From CAWFMO01 sp963817065 (lineage in GTDB: Bacteria > Actinomycetota > Thermoleophilia > Solirubrobacterales > 70-9): a stretch of DNA of 64,000 nt. The notes below the pieces were generated by a model, which worked only from the letters and a program-made list of their open reading frames with translations, did no database searches and was not told the DNA's origin. The DNA is taken from NCBI GenBank assembly GCA_963817065.1, contig CAWFMO010000001.1, forward strand, positions 1,860,001 to 1,924,000, given 5' to 3'. Positions 17,950 to 25,921 of this stretch are shown one piece after another. Numbering within the stretch: the first letter of the stretch is position 1; each line of letters begins with the position of its first letter. The position numbers and the translations under genes are program-made.

Positions 17950-20599
17950 GCGGCGGCGCCGGCTGCGGCGGGGTCATAGCCGGATTGCCGTAGGTCGGCT
18001 GCAGCGCGAGGCCGCAGATGAATGTGAAGTCGCGGGCCTCGGGGCGCAGCTTGAGCGGCACGGCGTTGGTCGCGTTGACCGGAATCCCGCGCTGGTCGGG
18101 GGCGGCGACGCGGCCCTCGAGCGAGGGGCGTGGCGGAACCAGGGCCAGGTACTCCTTGATCCCGGCGCGGCTGCCGGCGGCGCCGGTGCCGACCGCGATC
18201 GTGCGCACCCGGCCGCGCTTGGTCGCGAACGCGAAGGTGGACTTGCCCTTTCGCGCGAGCCAGAGGTTGCGGCCCGCGGGCTTGGCGCGGCCCTTGAGCT
18301 TCGAGGCCGGCGACCCGGGGGTGACTCCCCTGGCGGCGTGGGTGCGGGCGCTGCTCGCGACCAGGGCGACGCTGCCCTCCGGGGTCAGCACCGCGGTCGC
18401 CGCGGCGCGCGCGTTCTTCTTGCCCTTGACGCAGTAGGTCCAGGCGCGGGTCCGCTGCAGCGGCTGGCCGGCGCGCTGGAGCAGCGACTCGGAGTCGAGG
18501 CGGAGGCGCAGCTTGCCGAGCCCGCGGCGGCTGAGCTTGCCGCGCTTTCGCAGGCAGCTGCTCTGCGGCGCGCCGCTGGGGCCGGGGGCCGCCGGCGGCG
18601 GCGAGAGGCCCGTCGAGCGCTCCCACATCTGCAGGTAGGCCTCCGGGCCGTTGAGCATGTCGGCGGTCAGTTGCGGGCCGCCGACCTTGCGCAGCTCCTC
18701 GAACCAGTCCGCGTAGAGGCCGTAATGGGCGACGCCCTCGCTCGGGTAGTCGAAGCTGCGGGCGCCGGTGCGCTGGCGGTCGAAGGTGACGCGGCCGTCG
18801 AGCGAGGTGAACGGGTAGCTGACCGCGTTCCCCGATCCCGCTGGCTCGGGGGCCGGCTGGGCCGCCAGCCCTCCGAGGTCGGCGCCATAGCCCCAGCCGA
18901 AGTAGAACGGCGTGTTCGCGGGGCGCAGCCGCTGCCAGGCGCTGACGAAGTTCTGCGATTCGCCGGCGCTCGGGAAGGCCATGCCGCCGAGGTTCCAGAT
19001 CCGGGGCCAGTTACGGGGGTCCATCCAGCCGTGGGGCGAGATCACGCCCGAGTAGCGGCGCTGCTCGGCTAGCGAGATCGTCGTGTCGACCGCCTTCTGG
19101 CTCATGTGGTCGGGGTTGACGATCATTCCCTTGGACATCATCTTCTCGACGGTGTAGGCGCCGAGGTCGGTGAGCCCCCGGGTGTTGCAGTGCGGCGCCG
19201 GCGGGTAGACCGGGAGCGTGCCTGGCGGGACGCCGAGCTGGTTGAGGGTGTCGGCGAGGAAGCCGGCCGGGATCCCGCCGTCGATCGAGTTGTCGGCCTC
19301 CAGCGCCTTGCAGGTCTCGGCGCTCCAGAACGAGCCGCCGCTGTTGAGGTTGCCGGCCTGGATGATCGCGCCGAGCGGGCCGCTGTCGAAACGGACGCCG
19401 GTCAGCGGGTTGTCCCACTTGTTGAGCAGCAGCATCGAGCGCACGCCGCGGTCGTAGAGGGCGTCGAGCCCGTCGTCGACGTCGGCCTGGTCGCAGGTCG
19501 CGGGCGCGAGGCCGTAGCCGCCCGAGCAGCCGAAGGGCTCGGAGATCTCGACCTCGAGCACGACCGCCATCTTGCCCTCGTTGATCACCCGCCGGGCTTC
19601 GAGAGGGTCGCGGACGATGCGGAAGAAGCCCTTGCCGGGGCCGCCGGCCTGGGCGTCGACGTAGTCCTGCATTTCCTCGATGCCGTCGATCGCGCGGAAG
19701 ACGGTGTCCATCTCGTTGCAGTTGGTCCTGCGGTTGACCATCAGCTGGCAGAGGACGCGGTTCTCGTTGACCGGCATCACGATCAGCTTCAGCCCCGCCA
19801 TGTAGGCGCGCTCGACCCAGCGGTGGTAGGTGCCCTCGTAGGTGAGGTTGTCGTTCGCCCACTCGTTGAGGGTCGGCCAGCCGGCGGTGCTGTGCGGGAA
19901 GACCGGCAACCCGAAGTTGAGGAAGTTCTGGAGCGGCGAGAGGACGCCGAGCGGCCCCTCGACCGAGGCGCAGTCGGGGAGCGCGGAGGGGATCCCGTAG
20001 CGGTGCCAGGGACCGCCGCAGTGGAAGTTGCCGCCGATGTACTCGAAGGTCATCCAGTGCATGTGGCCGTCGATCAGGCCGCTGACCTCGGCGTAGGGCG
20101 CGGCGCCCCGGGCGGGGGTTCCGCTCGCGTTGAGCTCGGCCTCGGGGTAGGCCGCGCAGCCGCCGGCGGGCGCGAAGGTGAAATGCGAAGACGTACCGGC
20201 GCCGCCGGCGGGCACGAGCGTCAGCGCGCCGCCCGAGAGCGAGAGGACCTGGTTCGGGAGCGCGATCGGCGAGAGCGTGAACGAGCCCCCGGGGGCGTCC
20301 TCGACCCGCCAGTCGGCTGCGGGGCTCGGCGCCAGCGCGCGGCCGACGGAGTTGCCGCCGGTCGCGGCGAGGAAATCGCGGACCGGCCCGTAGAGCAGGT
20401 AGCTGCCGAGGTCGGTCGCCTGGAGCCGCTGCATCCCGGCCCCGGGCGCGACCGCCCCGGTCTGCGCCGAGGTCAGGTCGTAGCAGCCGCCGGCGAGCGC
20501 GTAGCGCGCCTGGGCGTCCGCTTCGCCCTCGAATGCGGGCCACGCGAGTGCCAGGGCGGCCAGCACCGCGAGAACAGCTCCTCTCCCCTCACGCCGCAT
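17936..20599 (-). CDS. Secreted metal-dependent TIM-barrel hydrolase, membrane-dipeptidase-like
   Basis: 887 residues. The signal peptide AVLAVLAALALAWPAFEGEADA leads to a beta-rich N-terminal domain of about 130 residues. A barrel then opens with IDGHMHWMTFEYIGGNFHCG, whose HxH is the usual metal pair. Later strands include LKLIVMPVNEN, KMAVVLEVEISEPFGCSGGYGL, RSMLLLNKWDNPLTG, GMIVNPDHMSQKAVDTTISL and YSGVISPHGWMDP, giving the extra His ligands. The order resembles renal-dipeptidase-type amidohydrolases. The C-terminal 200 residues are a separate basic beta domain. Substrate unknown; it acts outside the membrane. Confidence 0.68.
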   Translation of the reverse strand: MRREGRGAVLAVLAALALAWPAFEGEADAQARYALAGGCYDLTSAQTGAVAPGAGMQRLQATDLGSYLLYGPVRDFLAATGGNSVGRALAPSPAADWRVEDAPGGSFTLSPIALPNQVLSLSGGALTLVPAGGAGTSSHFTFAPAGGCAAYPEAELNASGTPARGAAPYAEVSGLIDGHMHWMTFEYIGGNFHCGGPWHRYGIPSALPDCASVEGPLGVLSPLQNFLNFGLPVFPHSTAGWPTLNEWANDNLTYEGTYHRWVERAYMAGLKLIVMPVNENRVLCQLMVNRRTNCNEMDTVFRAIDGIEEMQDYVDAQAGGPGKGFFRIVRDPLEARRVINEGKMAVVLEVEISEPFGCSGGYGLAPATCDQADVDDGLDALYDRGVRSMLLLNKWDNPLTGVRFDSGPLGAIIQAGNLNSGGSFWSAETCKALEADNSIDGGIPAGFLADTLNQLGVPPGTLPVYPPAPHCNTRGLTDLGAYTVEKMMSKGMIVNPDHMSQKAVDTTISLAEQRRYSGVISPHGWMDPRNWPRIWNLGGMAFPSAGESQNFVSAWQRLRPANTPFYFGWGYGADLGGLAAQPAPEPAGSGNAVSYPFTSLDGRVTFDRQRTGARSFDYPSEGVAHYGLYADWFEELRKVGGPQLTADMLNGPEAYLQMWERSTGLSPPPAAPGPSGAPQSSCLRKRGKLSRRGLGKLRLRLDSESLLQRAGQPLQRTRAWTYCVKGKKNARAAATAVLTPEGSVALVASSARTHAARGVTPGSPASKLKGRAKPAGRNLWLARKGKSTFAFATKRGRVRTIAVGTGAAGSRAGIKEYLALVPPRPSLEGRVAAPDQRGIPVNATNAVPLKLRPEARDFTFICGLALQPTYGNPAMTPPQPAPPLRSR

Positions 20600-20731
20600 C
20601 AGGGAAGCAGGATATGCGGCCGGGTCAGCGCTTGCGCCGGCCGACCCGCCGCGCCTCGTCCCTCCTCCCGCGAGCGAGCCGGTAACAAACGCGTTCTGCG
20701 AATCCGACTACATTGCAGGCAAGGGAGAGCC

Positions 20732-22381
20732 ATGGGCCACACGAGCTTTCAGTACAACCGCCGTCAGTTCCTGCGCGCCGGGATCGGGACCGCGGGCGCG
20801 CTGGCGCTGGGGCCGGCGTTCTTCGAGCGCGCCTTCGCCGCCGGGCCGGTCACGGTCGGAGGCGGGCCATACGGGCCGCCGGGGTCGTTCGACGCGAACG
20901 GGATCGCGCTGCCGGAGGGGTTCACCTCGCGCGAGATCGCGCGCGGCACGAGCCTCGTGCCGGGGACGCTCTATCCGTGGCACCCGGCGACCGACGGCCA
21001 GGCGACGTTTCCGACCCTCGGGCCGGGCGGGGCGCCGGACGGGGGCTGGATCCTGGTTGCCAACTCGGAGGTCCCGGTGCCGGCGCTGGGCGGGGTCTCG
21101 GGGGTCGAGTTCGCGGCCGACGGGCGGATCGAGAGCGCCTACCGGGTGCTGCTCGGGACGTTCGTCAACTGCGCCGGCGGGCCGACCCCGTGGGGGACCT
21201 GGCTCTCGTGCGAGGAGCACGACGGCGGGCGGGTCTGGGAGTGCGACCCGACCGGCGCGAATCCGCTCGGCACGCCGCGCCCGGCGATGGGGGTCTTCCA
21301 GCACGAGGCGGCGGCGGTCGACCCGGTCGGCAAGCGCGTCTACCTGACCGAGGACAAGGGCGACGGCTGCCTCTACCGGTTCACCCCCGCCTCGTATCCC
21401 GACCTCTCGGCGGGGCTGCTCGAGTGCGCGATCGTCGACGGGGCGGGCAACGTGAGCTGGGCGGCGGTACCGGACCCGGGCGGCGGCGCCGTCAACCCGA
21501 CCCGCCACCAGGTCGCGGGGGCGGCGCACTTCGACGGCGGCGAGGGGATCTGGCACGACCTCGGGGTCGTCTACTTCACGACCAAGGGAGACTCGCGGGT
21601 CTGGACCTACGAGATCGCGTCGTCGAAGCTCGACGTGCTCTACGACGAGGCGGCGGTCGGCCCCGACGCCCCGCTGAGCGGGGTCGACAACATCACGGTC
21701 GCGCCGTCGGGGGACGTGTTCGTCTGCGAGGACGGGCGCGACCACGACATCTGCATGATCACGCCGGACTTCGAGGTCTCGAGGTTCCTGAAGCTGCACC
21801 CCGATATCCACTCCGGGCCGCCGGCGGGGACGCCGATCTTCTCCGGCAACGAGACGGTCGGCGTCGTCTTCAGCCCCGACGGGCAGAAGATGTACTTCGG
21901 GGCGCAGCGGAGCTTCGGGCTGCTCGGGATCCCTCTCGTCCCTGTCGGGGTCGTCTACGAGATCAGCGGGCCGTTCCGGACCGAGGGGCGTGGCCTGCGG
22001 CCGCCGGGCGGCGGCAATGACACGCGGCCGCCGGGGACGAGCTTGAGGGCGCCGAAGCGGCGGCGGATCGACCTGTTCCTGAAGCGCGGGCTGCAGATCG
22101 AGGTCGATCTCGACGAGCTCGCTGGGGTCGAGGCGAAGCTCTGGGTCAAGGGGGCCGCGAAGGGGTCGGGGAAGAAGCTCGTCGCGCAGGCGACGCCGGG
22201 GGTCGCGGTGCGCGACCGGGTCGGGCTCTCGCTCAGCCCGGGGGCGGCGGCGAAGCGGTTGCTGCGCGGGCGGCGGCGGGTGCGGGCCGAGCTCGAGGTC
22301 GTCGCGACCGATTCGGCGGGGAACCGGACGACGCTCGGGCGGAAAGTGGAGTTGTGGCGGAAGGGCTCTGGCCGGCGCTGA
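20732..22381 (+). CDS. Tat-exported PhoX-like phosphatase (DUF839 family) with C-terminal beta domain
   Basis: 549 residues. The twin-arginine signal YNRRQFLRAGIGTAGALALGP is followed by DUF839-type sequence: PWHPATDGQATFPTLGPGG, then CAGGPTPWGTWLSCEE, FQHEAAAVDPVGKRVYLTED, GIWHDLGVVYFTTKGDSRVW and LSGVDNITVAPSGDVFVCEDG. The GTPWGTWLSCEE box is the PhoX hallmark. Family members are calcium/iron-dependent phosphomonoesterases, so a phosphate-scavenging role is plausible. A basic beta domain rich in RRR and KRG follows. The ATG has an AAGGGAG ribosome site, with a TACATT hexamer about 18 nt upstream. Confidence 0.83.
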   Translation: MGHTSFQYNRRQFLRAGIGTAGALALGPAFFERAFAAGPVTVGGGPYGPPGSFDANGIALPEGFTSREIARGTSLVPGTLYPWHPATDGQATFPTLGPGGAPDGGWILVANSEVPVPALGGVSGVEFAADGRIESAYRVLLGTFVNCAGGPTPWGTWLSCEEHDGGRVWECDPTGANPLGTPRPAMGVFQHEAAAVDPVGKRVYLTEDKGDGCLYRFTPASYPDLSAGLLECAIVDGAGNVSWAAVPDPGGGAVNPTRHQVAGAAHFDGGEGIWHDLGVVYFTTKGDSRVWTYEIASSKLDVLYDEAAVGPDAPLSGVDNITVAPSGDVFVCEDGRDHDICMITPDFEVSRFLKLHPDIHSGPPAGTPIFSGNETVGVVFSPDGQKMYFGAQRSFGLLGIPLVPVGVVYEISGPFRTEGRGLRPPGGGNDTRPPGTSLRAPKRRRIDLFLKRGLQIEVDLDELAGVEAKLWVKGAAKGSGKKLVAQATPGVAVRDRVGLSLSPGAAAKRLLRGRRRVRAELEVVATDSAGNRTTLGRKVELWRKGSGRR

Positions 22382-22384
22382 GGG

Positions 22385-22855
22385 TCAGGCGTCGGTGAGG
22401 CGTTCGGACATGCGGTCGAAGAACGTGCCCCAGCCGCTTGCGGCGCGCTCGTACTCCTCCGGGGACTGATCGCCGCGCTGTTCGACGAGCATCTCGGTGC
22501 GGCCGTCGCCGAGGTCGGTGAGGACGACGGTGACGAGGTCGAAGATCTCCTCGTCGGGCTGGTCGGTGATCGTCAGAACGAGGCGCTCGGGCTCGGCGAC
22601 CTCGAGGTACTCGCCACGCCAGTGGATCTCGATCCGGTCGGGGCCGGCGAACATGGTCGCGCTCCAGGCGCCGCCCTCGCTGACGTCCATCGAGACGCTG
22701 GAGACGGGGACCTCGGACTCGACGCCGCCGAACCAGTCGGCGAACGCCTCGGGCTCGGTCCACTCGCGCCAGACGCGCTCGCGCGGCGCGTCGAATGTGC
22801 GGGTGGCGCTGAAGCCGGGCTCGGAGGAGCGGTCGGGGATCCGGGGCTCAGCGAT
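22385..22855 (-). CDS. SRPBCC/AHSA1 domain protein coupled to ArsR; start probably ATC
   Basis: About 156 residues: FSATRTFDAPRERVWREWTEPEAFADWFGGVE, then MDVSEGGAWSATMFAGPDRIEIHWRGEYLEV, LVLTITDQ and GWGTFFDRMSERL. This is the START-like AHSA1 fold. Such genes are often cotranscribed with an ArsR-type regulator, as here. No ATG, GTG or TTG occurs in frame near the natural start. The codon at the expected place is ATC at 22855, read ATC-GCT-GAG, which overlaps the arsR stop. The only canonical start upstream is the ATG at 22969, deep inside arsR. I place the start at the ATC by inference. Confidence 0.75.
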   Translation of the reverse strand: MAEPRIPDRSSEPGFSATRTFDAPRERVWREWTEPEAFADWFGGVESEVPVSSVSMDVSEGGAWSATMFAGPDRIEIHWRGEYLEVAEPERLVLTITDQPDEEIFDLVTVVLTDLGDGRTEMLVEQRGDQSPEEYERAASGWGTFFDRMSERLTDA

Positions 22856-23228
22856 CGCGGGGTCCTTTCTCTTTGCCTCGCAGCCGTGCGTCGAGGCGCT
22901 CGAAGCCGGCTTCCCAGAAGCGACGGTATCCGTCGAGCCAGCCGGCGGCTTCGCCGAGGGCGGCTCCATCGAGGCGCGAGGGGCGGAGCTGGGCGCGCCG
23001 GCCGCGGGTGATCAGGCCGGCGTGCTCGAGCACCTTGAGGTGCTTCGAGACGGCCTGGACGCTGATCGGGAACGGCTCGGCGAGCTCGTTGACGGTCGCG
23101 TCGCCCTCGGCGAGCCGGTCGAGGATCGCGCGCCGGGTGGGGTCGGCGAGCGCGGCGAACGTGGCGCTCAGCGGGTCGCCCGCCCCGCCCGGCCCGTTTG
23201 CACGCTTGTCGGCGTATTTCGTAGTCAA
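22848..23228 (-). CDS. ArsR-family winged-helix repressor
   Basis: 126 residues from a TTG at 23228. DPLSATFAALADPTRRAILDRLAEGDATVNELAEPFPISVQAVSKHLKVLEHAGLITRGRRAQLRP is the complete HTH-ArsR domain; the metal-binding cysteines of SmtB-like members are absent. This subtype usually controls its own operon with an SRPBCC gene, and may also control the divergent reductase gene. A palindrome at 23225-23240 overlaps the start codon and is a likely operator. A TATATT hexamer lies 11 nt before the TTG. Confidence 0.88.
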   Translation of the reverse strand: MTTKYADKRANGPGGAGDPLSATFAALADPTRRAILDRLAEGDATVNELAEPFPISVQAVSKHLKVLEHAGLITRGRRAQLRPSRLDGAALGEAAGWLDGYRRFWEAGFERLDARLRGKEKGPRDR

Positions 23229-23240
23229 CTGGTAGGTTGA
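23225..23240. promoter_or_regulatory. Candidate ArsR operator with divergent -10 elements
   Basis: TCAAC-TGGTAG-GTTGA is an inverted repeat with 5-nt arms. It sits between arsR and the reductase gene and touches the TTG start of arsR. Next to it, AATATAAC (23240-23247) can serve as TATATT on the minus strand and TATAAC on the plus strand. Binding here would block both genes. Confidence 0.5.
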
Positions 23241-23286
23241 ATATAACCCGCTCGCGCGGACAACGACGAAGACATGGAGGTCGAGG

Positions 23287-23856
23287 ATGGGAAGGATCGT
23301 GGTGACCGAGTTCAGCTCGCTCGACGGCGTCATGGAGGCGCCGGGCGGCGAGGACTTCAAGTACAAGGGCTGGAGCTTCCAGTTCGAGCGCGGCGAGGAC
23401 GGCGACAAGTTCAAGCTCGACGAGACGATGTCCGCCGACGCGCTGCTGCTCGGGAAGAAGACGTACGACAGCTTCGCCGGCGCGTGGCCCGATCGCGCGG
23501 GCGACCCGTTCGCCGACAAGTTCAACGAGATGCCGAAGTACGTCGTCTCGACGACGCTCAAGGACCCGGAGTGGAACAACACGACGGTGCTCGACAGCGG
23601 CGACGCCACCGCGCAGGTGACGAAGCTGAAGCAGGACTTCGATGGCGAGATTCAGGTCGCGGGCAGCAACCGTCTCGTCCACGAGCTGATCGAGGCCGAC
23701 CTCGTCGACCAGGTCAACCTGATGATCTTCCCGGTCGTGCTCGGGACTGGCAAGCGCGTCTTCGGCGAGACCAGCGACATGAAGAAGATGAAGCTGACCG
23801 AGTCGCGGACCGTCGGCGAGGGCGTCGCGGTGATGGTCTACCAGACGGCTAGCTGA
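23287..23856 (+). CDS. Dihydrofolate-reductase-like protein (RibD C-terminal family)
   Basis: 189 residues. MGRIVVTEFSSLDGVMEAPGG, ADALLLGKKTYDSFAGAWPD, MPKYVVSTTLKDPEWNNTTVL, GEIQVAGSNRLVHELIEADLVDQVNLMIFPVVLGTGKRVFGE: the YyaP/YwjB type of DHFR-fold NADPH reductase with unknown substrate. A GGAGGTCGAGG ribosome site precedes the ATG. It is divergent from arsR and probably coregulated through the shared palindrome. Its last 8 nt overlap the end of the nuclease-tRNA-Phd frame on the other strand. Confidence 0.87.
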   Translation: MGRIVVTEFSSLDGVMEAPGGEDFKYKGWSFQFERGEDGDKFKLDETMSADALLLGKKTYDSFAGAWPDRAGDPFADKFNEMPKYVVSTTLKDPEWNNTTVLDSGDATAQVTKLKQDFDGEIQVAGSNRLVHELIEADLVDQVNLMIFPVVLGTGKRVFGETSDMKKMKLTESRTVGEGVAVMVYQTAS

Positions 23857-24496
23857 GCGGAGGCTGCCCCGGCACCAAGCGGACATACGGCTTTCCGCGC
23901 CTGGTCACCGCGATCTCCTCGCCTGCGGCGGCGCGCTCCATGAAGTGGCCGAAGAGGTTGCGGAACTCGTTTGCGCCGACGACCGCCGCCGAGGGATGCT
24001 CAGATGAGTGATGGAGCTGGTCGGACTCGAACCGACGACCTCCTGCGTGCCACGCAGGCGCTCTAGCCAGCTGAGCTACAGCCCCAGACAACAGATAATC
24101 GGCCGCGAAGTGTACTGCCGCCCTCTGGCCGTTCAGGGTCGGGGACAGTCGAAGCTGGATTCCAGATTTACCGGTGTCGCAGTCATCAAACGGAATCAGA
24201 TACGTAGCGCCCAGTTCGTGACAATGAGCGGCGAAGAGGTCGACTTCCTCCGCCGTGTAGCGCGTGCGGACGTAGCCGTTTGGCGTGTGACGACTCGTCG
24301 CGAGATTGACTGAGACGACCTCGCCGACTCGTCGGGCAGTCTTGCATTGGACACGAAAGAGCTTGCCTCCGATTTCGAACACGAGGTCACATCGCGAGTG
24401 CTCGGACAGCGGCTTGTAGACCTCGGCGCCGGCGCAGATCGCCTCATAGGCGATCGCCGCCTCGGCGATCGCGCCTTTCTGGTTCGGTGTGAGCAT
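23849..24496 (-). CDS. Continuous frame: PD-(D/E)XK homing-type nuclease, tRNA-Ala, Phd-type antitoxin domain
   Basis: 215 codons from the ATG at 24496. Residues 1-136 resemble the PDDEXK_5 group-I-intron endonuclease family: MLTPNQKGAIAEAAIAYEAI, then CDLVFEIGGKLFRVQCK with D37, Q50 and K52 as the likely catalytic set, TRYTAEEVDLFAAHC and IQLRLSPTLNGQ. Codon 138 is exactly the first nucleotide of tRNA-Ala, and the frame passes through the tRNA (GAVAQLARAPAWHAGGRRFE) without a stop. Residues about 172-208 (VVGANEFRNLFGHFMERAAA through RRGKPYVRLV) match the Phd/YefM antitoxin fold. The DNA is AT-richer than its surroundings (31 of 60 G+C at 24181-24240). No canonical start lies between the tRNA and the Phd part. 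Whether one fused protein is made, or RNase P separates the parts, cannot be seen. Confidence 0.7.
   Translation of the reverse strand: MLTPNQKGAIAEAAIAYEAICAGAEVYKPLSEHSRCDLVFEIGGKLFRVQCKTARRVGEVVSVNLATSRHTPNGYVRTRYTAEEVDLFAAHCHELGATYLIPFDDCDTGKSGIQLRLSPTLNGQRAAVHFAADYLLSGAVAQLARAPAWHAGGRRFESDQLHHSSEHPSAAVVGANEFRNLFGHFMERAAAGEEIAVTRRGKPYVRLVPGQPPLS
24012..24085 (-). tRNA. tRNA-Ala (GGC)
   Basis: 74-nt cloverleaf on the minus strand. The acceptor stem GGGGCTG pairs with CAGCTCC (one G-T pair). The D arm is GCTC/GAGC, the anticodon stem CCTGC/GCAGG with loop GTGGCAC and anticodon GGC, and the T arm GTCGG/CCGAC with loop TTCGAGT. The discriminator is A, and CCA is not encoded. The gene lies wholly inside the nuclease-Phd reading frame on the same strand. 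Confidence 0.95.
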
Positions 24497-24601
24497 GATC
24501 AGATGGTCGATGGCGCCGCGGACGCAGAGGGCCTCGAACTGCCGCGAAACGCGCGCGGAAGAGTGCCGAATGTGTGAAAACGGGTACCGAGAGCGGTGCC
24601 T

Positions 24602-25921
24602 ATGAGTGATCTGCGAAAGGGCACGGTTCTCGGGGGGCGATACCGCCTCAAGCAGCACCTGGGCAGCGGCGGAATGGCGCTGGTCTGGCTCGCCGAGGAC
24701 GAGCAGCTCGGGCGGCCGGTCGCGGTCAAGATCCCCTCCGACGTCCTCGCCGCCGACCCCGCGTTCATGGCCCGCTTCGAGCGCGAAGCGCGGACCGCGG
24801 CCGGGCTCTCGCATCCCAACCTCGTCCCGATCTACGACTTCTCGACCGGCTCCGAGCACGAGCGCCCGTACCTGGTCATGGAGTACGTCGAGGGCCCGAA
24901 TCTCGACCAGCTGGCCGCGAAGCGCAAGCCGGTCGACGCCGAGCGCCTCGCGCGTGACCTGCTCGGCGCCCTCGAGCACATCCACGCCGCCGGCATCGTC
25001 CACCGCGACGTCAAGCCCTCCAACGTCCTGATGCCCCCCGACGGCGCCGCCCGCCTCACCGACTTCGGCATCGCCCAGCCGGAGGACGCGACCCGCATCA
25101 CCCAGACCGGGCAGGTGATCGGCACCAAGGGCTACATCGCCCCCGAACTCATGCACGGCGACGCCCCCACCCCCCGCTCCGACCTCTACTCCGCCGGCAT
25201 GGTCCTCGGCGACCTGCTCGGCGACCGCGCCCCGTTCACCCTCCACGACCTCGTCGCCGACCTCACCGACGACGACCCGCGCCGCCGCCCGCGCTCGGCC
25301 GCCAAGGCGCTCGCCGCGCTCGACTCCGCTTCCAAGCGCCCCACCGAGGAGACCACACCGCTCACCGCACCGACCCGCGCCATGCGAAATGAGCCGCCGA
25401 CCGCTCGCCGCGCGTCGAGCGGGCCACGGCCACCCGCGCTCGCGGCCCTCGGCCTGGCGGCCCTCGCGGTGCTCGGAATCGGCCTCGCCCTGGTGCTCTC
25501 AGACGGCGGCGACCAGGCCCCTGAGCGCGCGAGCCGAGACAGGACAGCGGCCGAGAGCAACCCCGCCCCGACAACGCCGGCGGAGCCCGAGCCGACCACC
25601 ACAGCGGCCGAGCCCGAATCGGCGGACGGCGCCGCGCTCAACCAGCAGGGCTTCGAGCTGCTCCAGTCTGGAGACGCCGAAGCCGCGGTCCCGATCCTCG
25701 AACAGGCCGTCGCCTCGTTCGGCGAGGGCAGCGACGACATCGACTACGCCTACGCGCTCTTCAACCTCGGCCGGGCGCTGCGCCTCTCCGGCCGCCCCGA
25801 CGAGGCGATCCCGATCCTCGAGCGCCGCGCCGAGATCCCCAACCAGCGCGGGATCGTGAAGCGCGAGCTCGAGCTCGCGCGCAGCGAAGCCGCGGGCGGG
25901 AGCGAAGGTGACGAGGACTAG
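24602..25921 (+). CDS. Membrane Ser/Thr protein kinase (PknB type) with extracytoplasmic repeat region
   Basis: 439 residues from ATGAGTGAT at 24602. The kinase domain spans about 14-260: GSGGMA loop at 21-26, VAVKIP with Lys43, HRDVKPSNV catalytic loop, TDFGIA and IAPELMHG. One hydrophobic helix follows (PALAALGLAALAVLGIGLALVL), then a Thr/Pro/Glu-rich linker and a helical C-terminus (NQQGFELLQSGDAEAAVPILEQAVASF and YALFNLGRALRLSGRPDEAI) that reads as tetratricopeptide repeats. PASTA domains are absent, so it is not a standard PknB. The TPR part should lie outside the membrane and may sense a protein or wall ligand. Confidence 0.92.
   Translation: MSDLRKGTVLGGRYRLKQHLGSGGMALVWLAEDEQLGRPVAVKIPSDVLAADPAFMARFEREARTAAGLSHPNLVPIYDFSTGSEHERPYLVMEYVEGPNLDQLAAKRKPVDAERLARDLLGALEHIHAAGIVHRDVKPSNVLMPPDGAARLTDFGIAQPEDATRITQTGQVIGTKGYIAPELMHGDAPTPRSDLYSAGMVLGDLLGDRAPFTLHDLVADLTDDDPRRRPRSAAKALAALDSASKRPTEETTPLTAPTRAMRNEPPTARRASSGPRPPALAALGLAALAVLGIGLALVLSDGGDQAPERASRDRTAAESNPAPTTPAEPEPTTTAAEPESADGAALNQQGFELLQSGDAEAAVPILEQAVASFGEGSDDIDYAYALFNLGRALRLSGRPDEAIPILERRAEIPNQRGIVKRELELARSEAAGGSEGDED

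Noticed and set aside
19106..22381. 1091-codon plus-strand frame
   Set aside because: Only its last 549 codons (Tat/PhoX protein from 20732) are real; the first half is antisense to the TIM-barrel hydrolase gene.
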